Shown here: one piece after another, positions 1-6,376 of the stretch
Numbering within the stretch: the first letter of the stretch is position 1
Layout of the letters: each line of letters starts with the position of its first letter
Assembly (NCBI RefSeq): GCF_004138495.1
Contig: NZ_ML142883.1
Location: 2,251-8,626 of the forward strand
Source of the DNA: Phytoactinopolyspora endophytica
Lineage (GTDB): Bacteria > Actinomycetota > Actinomycetes > Jiangellales > Jiangellaceae
DNA: 6,376 nucleotides
Reading direction: 5' to 3'
Made by a program: the position numbers and the translations under genes
The notes under the pieces: generated by a model
Database searches by the model: none
Seen by the model: only the letters and a program-made list of their open reading frames with translations
What the model was told of the DNA's origin: nothing

Positions 1-359
1 TCATGGCGGGAGCGGCGTCACCCGGATTCGCGATCAACTCGGCCACTGACAATCCAGAGGAGGCCGAGCGGTTCCTGGAGTTCCTCGCCAGTGAGGAGGG
101 GATCCGGCTCTACCAGGAGGCGACGGGCGCCGTGACGACGACGTCGAACTACGAGCCCGAGCTGGACCCGGCACTCGATATCGTCTTCGAGCACGTGGTG
201 GAGGGTGAGATCTACCTGCCGACGATCTCGTGGCCGCGGCACGAAGACGCGCTGCGCGTCGAACAGGTCGCCAAGGTCCAGGAGATGGTGATGGGCCAGA
301 TCTCGCCGGCCGACGTCGCCGACGCCCTTGATCGTAAGCTCGCCGAGCTCGACGGGTGA
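1..359 (+). CDS. ABC transporter extracellular sugar-binding protein, C-terminal part (5' truncated)
   Basis: This is the last ~118 residues of a family 1 extracellular solute-binding protein. Such proteins are usually lipoproteins that capture a sugar outside the cell and deliver it to the permeases. The frame is already open at the left edge, and the ATG at position 3 is probably internal because a full protein would have about 400-450 residues. Typical C-terminal features are visible: a segment that places the protein in 'GFAINSATDNPEEAERFLEFL' style context (a helix following NPEEA), then SEEGIRLYQ, and a final amphipathic helix SPADVADALDRKLAEL. The signal peptide, lipobox and most ligand-contacting residues lie outside the window. 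The TGA stop overlaps the GTG of the next permease gene, so the genes are almost certainly co-transcribed and translationally coupled. Ligand specificity cannot be read from this fragment. The neighbouring arabinofuranosidase suggests an arabinose-containing oligosaccharide. Confidence 0.85.
   Translation, partial: MAGAASPGFAINSATDNPEEAERFLEFLASEEGIRLYQEATGAVTTTSNYEPELDPALDIVFEHVVEGEIYLPTISWPRHEDALRVEQVAKVQEMVMGQISPADVADALDRKLAELDG
354..359 (+). promoter_or_regulatory. Possible ribosome binding site for an alternative permease start at 368
   Basis: GGTGAG spans the stop codon of the binding-protein gene and sits eight bases before an in-frame GTG at 368. The GTG at 356 has no comparable purine-rich stretch at the right distance. 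This favours 368 as the real start of the first permease, although coupled re-initiation at 356 is also possible. The two products differ by only four residues. Confidence 0.35.
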
Positions 360-1327
360 GTGTCAACGTGGCCACGACAGGCGTCGCCCGCCGGCATTCG
401 GCGGGTGACGCCGGCGAGCGCGGCCGGCGTGAACGGTTCCGAGACGGCCGGTGGAGAGAGGCGACGGCGAACCAGCTGTTCCTGGTCCCGGTAGCAGCGG
501 TGTTCGTCGTGCTCTTCGCCATCCCGCTCGGCCGGTCGATCTACTACAGCTTCACGGACTTCGACGGCTACTCGAACGAGAAGAACTTCGTCGGGCTGCG
601 TAACTATGGGCGGATCTTCTCCGACTCGGCGATGTCGGCAGGGCTGTCGTTCACGTTGCTCTTCGCCGTCGGAACGACACTGCTGGTCACCATGATCGCG
701 ATTCCCCTCGCGGTGGTGCTGGACCAGAAGTTCTTCGGCCGCAACGTCGTGCGCGCGGTGTTCTTCTTCCCGGCCATTCCGAGCATCGCGCTGCTGGGGC
801 TGGTGTGGACGTTTATCCTCTCCCCGCTCGCGTCCGGGGTGCTCAACTCCACGCTGGACGCGTTGTTTGGCGTCGGTCCCGTTCCGTGGCTGTCGGACAG
901 CACGCTGGCGCGAGCGTCCACCATCTTCGTCGGCGTGTGGGCACAGGCGGGCTGGCACGCGATCCTCTACCTCGCGTACCTGCAGTCGATTCCCGGCGAC
1001 TACTACGAGGCGGCGACGATCGACGGCGCGTCGTCGAGGCAGCAGTTCTTCCGGATCACGCTTCCCCTGCTCATGCCGGCCATGACGGTGAGTCAGCTCC
1101 TGCTGCTCACCGGTGGACTCAAAGTGTTCGACCTGCCGTTCACGCTGACCGGGGGCGGGCCGGGATACTCGACACACACGATCACACAGGCGATCATCCA
1201 GGGCGGCCTCGCTCAGGGAAGGTTCGGTGAGGGGTCGGCGCTCGCCGTGGTCTTCATGCTGGTGGTGCTCGCGGTGATCCTGGGGCAGCTCGCCGTCGCT
1301 CGTCGTCTGGAGAGGCGGGTGCTATGA
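356..1327 (+). CDS. CUT1 sugar ABC transporter permease, MalF/UgpA-like
   Basis: This is one of two inner-membrane subunits of a carbohydrate importer (binding-protein-dependent transport family, MalF/UgpA type). From the 323-residue reading there is a basic, hydrophilic N-terminal tail (~1-38), then six likely membrane segments at roughly 39-62, 95-123, 131-155, 186-208, 237-258 and 292-316. The cytoplasmic EAA loop that docks the ATPase lies at about 218-241, with EAATIDGASS followed by ITLPLL. A GGGPGYST motif near 267-273, common in this family, precedes the last segment. The length fits the family. The start is uncertain: the GTG at 356 forms a GTGA overlap with the preceding stop but has a poor ribosome binding site. 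An in-frame GTG at 368 has GGTGAG eight bases upstream and would shorten the protein by four residues. The gene ends by overlapping the next permease (ATGA). Confidence 0.95.
   Translation: MSVNVATTGVARRHSAGDAGERGRRERFRDGRWREATANQLFLVPVAAVFVVLFAIPLGRSIYYSFTDFDGYSNEKNFVGLRNYGRIFSDSAMSAGLSFTLLFAVGTTLLVTMIAIPLAVVLDQKFFGRNVVRAVFFFPAIPSIALLGLVWTFILSPLASGVLNSTLDALFGVGPVPWLSDSTLARASTIFVGVWAQAGWHAILYLAYLQSIPGDYYEAATIDGASSRQQFFRITLPLLMPAMTVSQLLLLTGGLKVFDLPFTLTGGGPGYSTHTITQAIIQGGLAQGRFGEGSALAVVFMLVVLAVILGQLAVARRLERRVL
1309..1315 (+). promoter_or_regulatory. Ribosome binding site of the second permease
   Basis: GGAGAGG lies eight bases before the ATG at 1324, inside the end of the first permease gene. 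It is the best Shine-Dalgarno match seen in the window and supports the ATGA overlap start for the second permease. Confidence 0.7.
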
Positions 1328-2148
1328 GACACCGTAAGCACGGCTCGCTGGTGACCAGCGTGGTGATGATCGCACTGGCCTGCGTGGTGGGCCTGCCGTT
1401 CTACTACATCGTCGTCAACACGCTGAAGACGCAAGAGCAGGCGGCGAGTTCACCGCTCGCACCGCCGAGCGAGCTTTACCTGGACAACTTCTCCACCGTC
1501 TTCGACTCCGTCCCGGTGCTGGACAGCTTCGCGAACACCGTGTACGTGACCGCACTGTCCGTCGTGCTGATGCTGTTGATCGGCTCGATGGCGGCGTACG
1601 CCATCATCATGCGCAGGTCACGGTTCAACCGGTGGTTCAGCGTGCTGCTCCTGCTGGCGTTCATGGTGCCGTTCCAGACCACGCTCCTGCCGCTGTACGA
1701 GATGATGGCCGACGTCCAGCTCATCGACAGCTTGAACGGCCTGGTGGTGCTGTACAGCGCTGGCTCGATCTTCTGCTACTTCCTCATCCAGGGGTATATG
1801 AAGACCGTTCCCCATGAGATCATCGAGGCCGCGAGGATCGACGGCTGTGGCCCGTTCGGCATCTACTGGCGCATCGTCCTGCCGCTGATCCGGCCGATTC
1901 TGGTCACCGTCGGCGTCTTCCAGGTGATGTGGGTGTGGAACGACTTCATCACCCCGAACGTGTTCATCACCTCGCCCGAGAAGGCCACGCTCGTGTTGCA
2001 GGTCTACTCGGCGGTGGGGCAGTTCTCCGTGGACTGGCCGGCGTTCATGACGTTGAGCGTCGTCGTTCTGATCCCCATGGTGATCTTCTTCCTCACCATG
2101 CAGCGCCACATCGTGAAGGGGCTGGTGAGCGGCAGTGTGAAGTCATGA
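1324..2148 (+). CDS. CUT1 sugar ABC transporter permease, MalG/UgpE-like
   Basis: This is the second membrane subunit of the importer, expected to pair with the MalF-like protein to form the translocation channel. It has 274 residues, normal for MalG/UgpE-type proteins. Six membrane segments are likely at about 8-33, 68-96, 104-128, 139-160, 190-210 and 238-259. The EAA loop at about 165-191 reads EIIEAARIDGCG and then RIVLPLIRP, the standard ATPase-contact motif. FVPF-like MVPFQTTLLPLY (114-125) and the C-terminal QRHIVKGLVSGSVK are also family hallmarks. The ATG overlaps the preceding TGA and has a good GGAGAGG site upstream. The TGA at 2146-2148 is followed by a 61-base gap before the arabinofuranosidase. 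No ATP-binding subunit follows, so the ATPase must be encoded elsewhere, either upstream of the window or as a shared MsiK-type protein. Confidence 0.96.
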   Translation: MRHRKHGSLVTSVVMIALACVVGLPFYYIVVNTLKTQEQAASSPLAPPSELYLDNFSTVFDSVPVLDSFANTVYVTALSVVLMLLIGSMAAYAIIMRRSRFNRWFSVLLLLAFMVPFQTTLLPLYEMMADVQLIDSLNGLVVLYSAGSIFCYFLIQGYMKTVPHEIIEAARIDGCGPFGIYWRIVLPLIRPILVTVGVFQVMWVWNDFITPNVFITSPEKATLVLQVYSAVGQFSVDWPAFMTLSVVVLIPMVIFFLTMQRHIVKGLVSGSVKS

Positions 2149-2228
2149 CGGACGATCATGTAGAGCGACCTAGTGCGAAATACGGCAGCGCCAGAACGAA
2201 AGGACTTACGTGTCGAACACGACCATGA
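2145..2228 (+). CDS. Possible 27-codon coupled small ORF between permease and arabinofuranosidase
   Basis: An ATG at 2145 overlaps the permease stop as ATGA and opens a 27-codon frame beginning [14 protein letters not shown]. The frame ends at TGA 2226-2228, which itself overlaps an in-frame ATG (2225) of the arabinofuranosidase, again as ATGA. The product would be short, hydrophilic and basic toward its end, with no recognised domain. It could act as a leader that carries ribosomes across the gap, or be chance, since ATGA is common in this DNA. It is not supported by its own convincing ribosome binding site. I regard it as tentative. Confidence 0.15.
   Translation: MTDDHVERPSAKYGSARTKGLTCRTRP
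2199..2204 (+). promoter_or_regulatory. Ribosome binding site of the arabinofuranosidase gene
   Basis: AAAGGA lies five bases before the GTG at 2210. This favours 2210 over the in-frame ATG at 2225, for which the same site would be 20 bases away. Confidence 0.65.
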
Positions 2229-3736
2229 AAGCCGTCGTCAACCTCGACGTCCCGGGCCCGACTATCAGCCGGCACCTCTACGGCCACTTCGCCGAACACC
2301 TCGGCCGGTGCATCTATGACGGGTTCTATGTCGGGGAAGGCTCGGCAGTCCCCAACGTCGGTGGCATCCGCACCGACATCGTGGATGCGCTCCGGGCACT
2401 GGACATCCCGAATCTGCGCTGGCCGGGCGGGTGCTTCGCGGATGAGTACCACTGGCGTGACGGCATCGGCCCGAAGGAGTCACGGCCCTCGATGGTGAAC
2501 ACCCACTGGGGCAATGTGGTCGAGAACAATCATTTCGGCACGCATGAGTTCATGGATCTGTGCGAGATGCTCGGCGCGGAACCCTACATCTCCGGCAACG
2601 TGGGCAGCGGCACCGTGCAGGAGATGAGCGAATGGGTGGAGTACCTGACCCGCTCGGGCGACTCTCCGATGTCGCGGCTGCGGCGGGAGAACGGGCGCGA
2701 GGAGCCGTGGAAGGTCAAGTTCTGGGGGATCGGCAACGAGACCTGGGGCTGCGGAGGAAACATGCGGGCCGAGTACTTCGCGGATCTCGCCCGCCAGTAC
2801 GCCACCTACTGCAAGAACCATGGCGACAACACGCTCTACCGGGTCGCGTCCGGAGCCCGCGACGACGACTACTCGTGGACAGAGGCGCTGATGAAGTCGA
2901 TCAGCTGTCTCGGCTGCTCCCAAGGGCCGCGGAACATCTACCAGGCGACGTCGTTCCATTACTACACCTCGGCCCCGGCCTGGGAGAACAAAGGTCGGGC
3001 GACGTCGTTCAGCGACGACGAGTATGACCAGACGATGGCCAACGCGTGGCGGATCGACGAGATCATCGCCGGCCATTCGCGCGTCATGGACTGCTACGAC
3101 CCGCAGGCGCGGATCGGCCTGGTGTGCGACGAGTGGGGCACCTGGTGGAAGACCGAGGAGGGGACGAACCCCTCTTTCCTCTTCCAGCAGAACGCCCTGC
3201 GTGACGCCCTGGTGGCCAGTCTGCACTTCGACATCTTCCACAAGCACGCCCGCCGGCTGGTCATGGCGAACATCGCGCAGACCGTCAACGTCTTGCAGGC
3301 GATGGTCCTCACCGACGGCGAGCGGTTCGTCCTGACGCCGACGTACCACGTGTTCGAGATGAACAAGGACCATCAGGACGCCGTGAACCTGCCGCTACAC
3401 GTGACCCATGACAGTCCTCGCCGCGCCGTCGACGGCCGCGAGTTCGAGAGTGTCTCAGCCTCGGCCAGCGTCAAGGACGGCCGAGTACTGGTGTCCATGA
3501 CCAACCTGGACCTGCACGACGACGCTCGTATCCGGCTCGACCTGCGCGGTGCCGGCTGGACGCTGGGAGAGGGCAGGATCCTCACTGCGTCCTCGGTTCA
3601 GGCTCACAACACGGTTGACGATCTCTCGGCCGTCGCGCCGGAGAAGTTCGACGGTGCGCAGCGCGATGGCGAGTCACTCGTCGTCGACCTGCCGGCCCAC
3701 TCGTTCGCCACCGTTCAGCTCAGCGTCGAGCAGTAG
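2210..3736 (+). CDS. abfA: Intracellular alpha-L-arabinofuranosidase, glycoside hydrolase family 51
   Basis: This enzyme is predicted to remove terminal alpha-L-arabinofuranosyl groups from arabino- or arabinoxylo-oligosaccharides, with retention of configuration (EC 3.2.1.55). It has 508 residues, the usual size of bacterial GH51 enzymes. A (beta/alpha)8 barrel covers about residues 15-380 and a C-terminal beta-sandwich about 390-508. Visible active-site motifs are YGHFAEH (E29), RWPGGCF (70-76), GIGNETWG with the acid/base E177, SFHYYT (H250, Y252) and VCDEWG with the nucleophile E308. The Asn usual in the GGNF motif of Geobacillus-type enzymes is Cys75 here. An extra stretch near 231-243 contains CLGC. 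There is no signal peptide, so the enzyme should act in the cytoplasm on imported oligosaccharides. It follows the two permease genes in the same direction after 61 bases, which supports one operon. Family and catalytic residues are secure; exact substrate is inferred. Confidence 0.95.
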   Translation: MSNTTMKAVVNLDVPGPTISRHLYGHFAEHLGRCIYDGFYVGEGSAVPNVGGIRTDIVDALRALDIPNLRWPGGCFADEYHWRDGIGPKESRPSMVNTHWGNVVENNHFGTHEFMDLCEMLGAEPYISGNVGSGTVQEMSEWVEYLTRSGDSPMSRLRRENGREEPWKVKFWGIGNETWGCGGNMRAEYFADLARQYATYCKNHGDNTLYRVASGARDDDYSWTEALMKSISCLGCSQGPRNIYQATSFHYYTSAPAWENKGRATSFSDDEYDQTMANAWRIDEIIAGHSRVMDCYDPQARIGLVCDEWGTWWKTEEGTNPSFLFQQNALRDALVASLHFDIFHKHARRLVMANIAQTVNVLQAMVLTDGERFVLTPTYHVFEMNKDHQDAVNLPLHVTHDSPRRAVDGREFESVSASASVKDGRVLVSMTNLDLHDDARIRLDLRGAGWTLGEGRILTASSVQAHNTVDDLSAVAPEKFDGAQRDGESLVVDLPAHSFATVQLSVEQ

Positions 3737-3809
3737 ATCGGATCCCGGTACTCGGCATCTGGCGGTTATTCAGAGGTGACGTGTCGGTTCCAGGTGGCAC
3801 GATGGGTGT
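3737..3809 (+). other. Intergenic gap between the arabinofuranosidase and regulator genes
   Basis: These 73 bases contain no convincing rho-independent terminator: there is no stable GC stem followed by a T run. The right half holds the possible promoter of the regulator gene. Read-through from the sugar operon into the regulator is therefore possible. Confidence 0.6.
3776..3803 (+). promoter_or_regulatory. Possible promoter for a leaderless regulator transcript
   Basis: GTGACG at 3776-3781 resembles a -35 element (TGAC core). After a 16-base spacer, CACGAT at 3798-3803 resembles an actinobacterial -10 element (A at position 2, T at position 6). Transcription would be expected to begin about seven bases later, at or next to the GTG at 3810. 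The match is partial and the call rests mainly on spacing and on the absence of a good ribosome binding site. Confidence 0.35.
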
Positions 3810-6376
3810 GTGACCAACCAAGCGCCGCAATCGGCGATGATCGGGCGGGAGAGCGAGCTTTCCGAACTCCGCACCGCCTTCAAGGGCGTTCTCGCCGGTG
3901 AACCGGCGGCCGTCCTGGTGAGCGGTGAGGCCGGCATCGGCAAGACGCGCCTGGTCGAGGAGTTCACCGCCGAGGCGGCGGCAGGTGGTGCGCTGGTGGT
4001 CGTGGGCCAGTCGGTTGAGCTCGACGGCGAGGAGATGGCCTTCGTTCCGGTGATCGGGCTCTTGAGCGGTCTGCTCGCCCGGCTGGGACCGGATCGGGTC
4101 ATCGAGCTGGCGGGGCCGGCCGGCCACGCGCTCACCGCGCTCTTGCCGGAGCTGGGCGGTACTCCGGACCAGGCGGCCGAAGGGCGGGGCCGGTTGTATG
4201 AGGTCGTCACCACTTTGCTCGAGCGCGTCGCCGCGGACCGCCCGCTCGTCGCGGTCGTCGAGGATCTGCAATGGGCAGACGGCCCCAGCCGCGACCTCCT
4301 GCGGTTCGTCGTGCGGAGCATGATCGCCGCTCCGGTCCTGCTGGTGTTGACCACCCGGGCCGACGAGGTGGGCCGGGGGCACCCGCTGCGCCCCTTGCTC
4401 GCCGAGCTTGACCGGACCCGGCGCGTCGTACGGCTGGACGTCGGACGGCTCAGCCGCGAGCATGTCGCCGATCAGCTGCATGGCATCGTCGGTCGGGATG
4501 TCGACCAGGAGCACGTAGAACGGGTCTTCGAGCGCAGCGAAGGGGTGCCTTTCTACGTCGAGGAGCTGGCAAACGTCGATCATCATGCCGGTCACGCGCA
4601 GCTTCCTAGCTCGTTGCGGGACCTGCTGCTGGTACGGATCGAGCCGCTGCCTGAACCGACCCAGAAGCTCCTGCGGCTGATGTCGCTGGCCGGCCAGCAC
4701 ATTCACCACGCGATGTTGGAAGCCGTCGCCGAGTACGACGTCCCCGCCCTCGAGTCGTCGTTGCGGGACGCCATCGCTGCCGGTGTCATCGTCGTCGACG
4801 GCGACGGCTACAGCTTCCGGCATGCCTTGCTCCGGGAAGCCGTCCACGACGACGTGCTCCCAGGCGAGCATGCGCGTCTCCATGCCCGTTATGCGCGTAC
4901 GCTGGAAGAACGTCCGGATCTGGTGCCGGACGGACGGGTGGCGGCGGCGATCGCCCACCACTGGTACTTCGCACACGACGTCGAGCGTGCCTTCACCTGG
5001 TCCCTGCGCGCCGCGGACGAGCTGGTCGGCGTCTACGCCCACGCTTCTGCTCAGCTGATGCTCGAGCGTGGCTTGGAGCTGTGGGACCAGGTCGATGATC
5101 CGGAGACCGTGTCCGGCGGCACCCGAGTCGACCTGATGCTCCGAGCCTGCCTGGAGGCGGGCGAGGCCGGCGAGGACGAGCGTGCCACGGCGCTGGCGAG
5201 GGCGGCGCTGGAGTATGTCGACGTCGAGAGCGAGCCGGTTCTCGCCGGCGAGGTGCTGGGATGGGCCGGCCGGATGATGTGTCGGACCGGAATGCCCGGT
5301 GCAGTCGACAAGCTGAGGCGGGCCGCGGAGCTGATCCCACCGTCCCCGCCGTCGGTCACCCGTGCCCAGGTGCTGGAGTCCCTGGCCATGATGCTCATGC
5401 TCGAATGGGACTTCGACGAGGCGTTCCGGGTCTGCGACGACGCCGAGCAGGCGGCGGCCGCCGCCGGAGCGGATCACCTGGTCGCCTCGGCACGGATCAC
5501 CAGGGGCTCGGTCCTGAGCGAGCACGGCAACGCCGACGACGCGATGGCCGAGTTCGCCCGTGCGCGATCGGTGGAGACCGACGTCCCTGGGATCCTGATC
5601 CGGTACCACGTCAACGTGTCACACGCCCTAAACCTGTTCGGGCGGTACCGCGAGGCCGTACAGGTGGCCACGGAGGGCAAGGCACGTGCCACAGAAGTGG
5701 GTCGTGGACGAACACAGGGCTCGATGCTGGCCGGGAACGCCGCGGAGCCGCTGTTGGCCCTCGGTGAATGGGACCGCGCGGAGCGTCTGATCACACGCGG
5801 GCTCGAGCTGCGTCCCGCGGAAGAGCACGTCGGCCACCTGCACAACCTACGGGGCCGGTTGGCGTTGTGGCGCGGTGATCTGGAGACCGCGGAACGCATC
5901 CTCGCCGACCTGCGCGCGGGGATCGCTTCCAAGGCGACGTACCCCCAGCACAGTAGGTACGTCGCCCGTTCGTACGCCGAGCTGCTGCTTGCCCGCGGCG
6001 ACTATGACGGGGCCTGGGCTGCGGTGACGGAAGTCCTGCGTGGGCCCGGGAAGGCCGACGGCCCGGGTTTCGATCTGCCGCTGGCCTTCGTCGGCGCACG
6101 AGCAATTGCCGAGCGGATCCGGTCGGGCGGGCTCGGCGAGGAAGAAGCCGACGACGTCGATTGGCTCCGTTCCACTGCCGACAGGCTGGCGGCGAACTCG
6201 TCGGTACCGTTGTGGCGGCTGCTGGTCGAGGCTGAACTGGGCGGGCGTGGCTGCACCGGGCATGATGCGACCAGGTGGGATGACGTGCTGGCCGAGCTCG
6301 CTCGGGCCGAAGGGCCGGTGAACCTGATCTCGTATGCCGGATACCGCACAGGCTGGGCGCTGCTCGAGGCCGGCGC
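3810..6376 (+). CDS. Large ATP-binding LuxR-type (LAL) transcriptional regulator, 3' truncated
   Basis: The frame is open from GTG 3810 to the right edge: 855 residues with no stop, continuing outside the window. The N-terminus matches the AAA_16 ATPase module of LAL regulators. It has IGRESEL at 11-17, Walker A GEAGIGKT at 39-46, Walker B VAVVEDLQWAD at 147-157, a sensor-like LTTRADE at 180-186, and the family-typical YSFRHALLREAVHDDVLPGE at 334-353. From about 380 onward the protein is alpha-helical with TPR-like repeats, for example at 529-553, 567-589, 605-627, 651-669, 684-704 and 725-745. LAL proteins usually have about 900-1000 residues and end in a LuxR-type HTH, which would lie just past the edge, so the DNA-binding function is inferred. 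The GTG at 3810 is preferred over ATG 3837 because it leaves a short lead before the IGRE motif. An in-frame TGA at 3777 bars earlier starts. The ligand and target genes are unknown; MalT is a well-known sugar-sensing relative. Confidence 0.88.
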   Translation, partial: MTNQAPQSAMIGRESELSELRTAFKGVLAGEPAAVLVSGEAGIGKTRLVEEFTAEAAAGGALVVVGQSVELDGEEMAFVPVIGLLSGLLARLGPDRVIELAGPAGHALTALLPELGGTPDQAAEGRGRLYEVVTTLLERVAADRPLVAVVEDLQWADGPSRDLLRFVVRSMIAAPVLLVLTTRADEVGRGHPLRPLLAELDRTRRVVRLDVGRLSREHVADQLHGIVGRDVDQEHVERVFERSEGVPFYVEELANVDHHAGHAQLPSSLRDLLLVRIEPLPEPTQKLLRLMSLAGQHIHHAMLEAVAEYDVPALESSLRDAIAAGVIVVDGDGYSFRHALLREAVHDDVLPGEHARLHARYARTLEERPDLVPDGRVAAAIAHHWYFAHDVERAFTWSLRAADELVGVYAHASAQLMLERGLELWDQVDDPETVSGGTRVDLMLRACLEAGEAGEDERATALARAALEYVDVESEPVLAGEVLGWAGRMMCRTGMPGAVDKLRRAAELIPPSPPSVTRAQVLESLAMMLMLEWDFDEAFRVCDDAEQAAAAAGADHLVASARITRGSVLSEHGNADDAMAEFARARSVETDVPGILIRYHVNVSHALNLFGRYREAVQVATEGKARATEVGRGRTQGSMLAGNAAEPLLALGEWDRAERLITRGLELRPAEEHVGHLHNLRGRLALWRGDLETAERILADLRAGIASKATYPQHSRYVARSYAELLLARGDYDGAWAAVTEVLRGPGKADGPGFDLPLAFVGARAIAERIRSGGLGEEEADDVDWLRSTADRLAANSSVPLWRLLVEAELGGRGCTGHDATRWDDVLAELARAEGPVNLISYAGYRTGWALLEAG

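Noticed and set aside
3..5. ATG at the left edge as the true start of the binding-protein gene.
   Set aside because: The product would lack a signal peptide and more than two thirds of the family fold; the frame is open to the edge, so the gene is better read as 5' truncated.
212..1177. A 321-codon open frame on the - strand opposite the first permease.
   Set aside because: The translation is a low-complexity Arg/Glu/His/Gln-rich sequence with no domain, while the + strand encodes an unmistakable permease.
2480..3373. A 297-codon open frame on the - strand opposite the arabinofuranosidase.
   Set aside because: It mirrors the GH51 catalytic region and shows no protein-family features of its own.
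3737..3770. Possible terminator after the arabinofuranosidase gene.
   Set aside because: Only three-base stems such as CCG/CGG can be drawn and there is no T run.
3781..3800. Imperfect inverted repeat GTGTC...GGCAC in the promoter region of the regulator, a candidate operator.
   Set aside because: Only four of five base pairs match across a 10-base spacer, which is expected by chance in GC-rich DNA.
3837..3839. ATG as the start of the regulator gene.
   Set aside because: It would begin directly at the IGRE motif and has no ribosome binding site; GTG 3810 gives the usual short lead and fits the possible promoter.
3720..5609. A 629-codon open frame on the - strand opposite the regulator gene.
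   Set aside because: The product is rich in Arg, Gln, His and Pro with no recognisable domain. The + strand frame over the same bases encodes clear Walker motifs and TPR-like repeats, so the - strand frame is a by-product of high-GC codon use.

Overview
The window reads as high-GC actinobacterial DNA: strong G/C bias at third codon positions, GTG starts, stop-start overlaps between genes, and an ABC sugar importer of the CUT1 type followed by a glycosidase and a large ATP-binding regulator of the LuxR (LAL) type. The genus cannot be named from the sequence. All five genes lie on the + strand and fill almost the whole window. The only non-coding gaps are about 61 bases (2149-2209) and 73 bases (3737-3809). 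I saw no RNA gene, mobile element, CRISPR array or convincing terminator.

Positions 1-3736 hold a sugar-uptake and hydrolysis cassette. It contains the C-terminal end of a solute-binding protein (1-359, 5' end outside the window), two inner-membrane permeases (356-1327 and 1324-2148) joined by GTGA and ATGA stop-start overlaps, and a 508-residue GH51 alpha-L-arabinofuranosidase (2210-3736). The hydrolase has both catalytic glutamates and no signal peptide. The layout fits import of arabinose-containing oligosaccharides followed by cytoplasmic release of L-arabinose. No ATPase subunit is in the window. It may be encoded elsewhere, as with the shared MsiK/MsmK-type ATPases of many Gram-positive CUT1 systems.

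Positions 3810-6376 hold one uninterrupted reading frame of 855 residues that runs off the 3' edge. It begins with an AAA_16-type ATPase domain with clear Walker A and Walker B motifs and continues into a helical, TPR-like region. The expected LuxR-type HTH lies beyond the window. Its GTG start has no good ribosome binding site but has a possible promoter about 7 bases upstream, which suggests a leaderless transcript. Whether it controls the sugar cassette or is an unrelated neighbour cannot be decided here.

This is mostly a recognisable carbohydrate locus and I did not find a clearly new system. The points worth a second look are the active-site variant of the GH51 enzyme, its CxxC insert, the small coupled ORF in front of it, the missing ATPase, and the link between the LAL regulator and the sugar genes.
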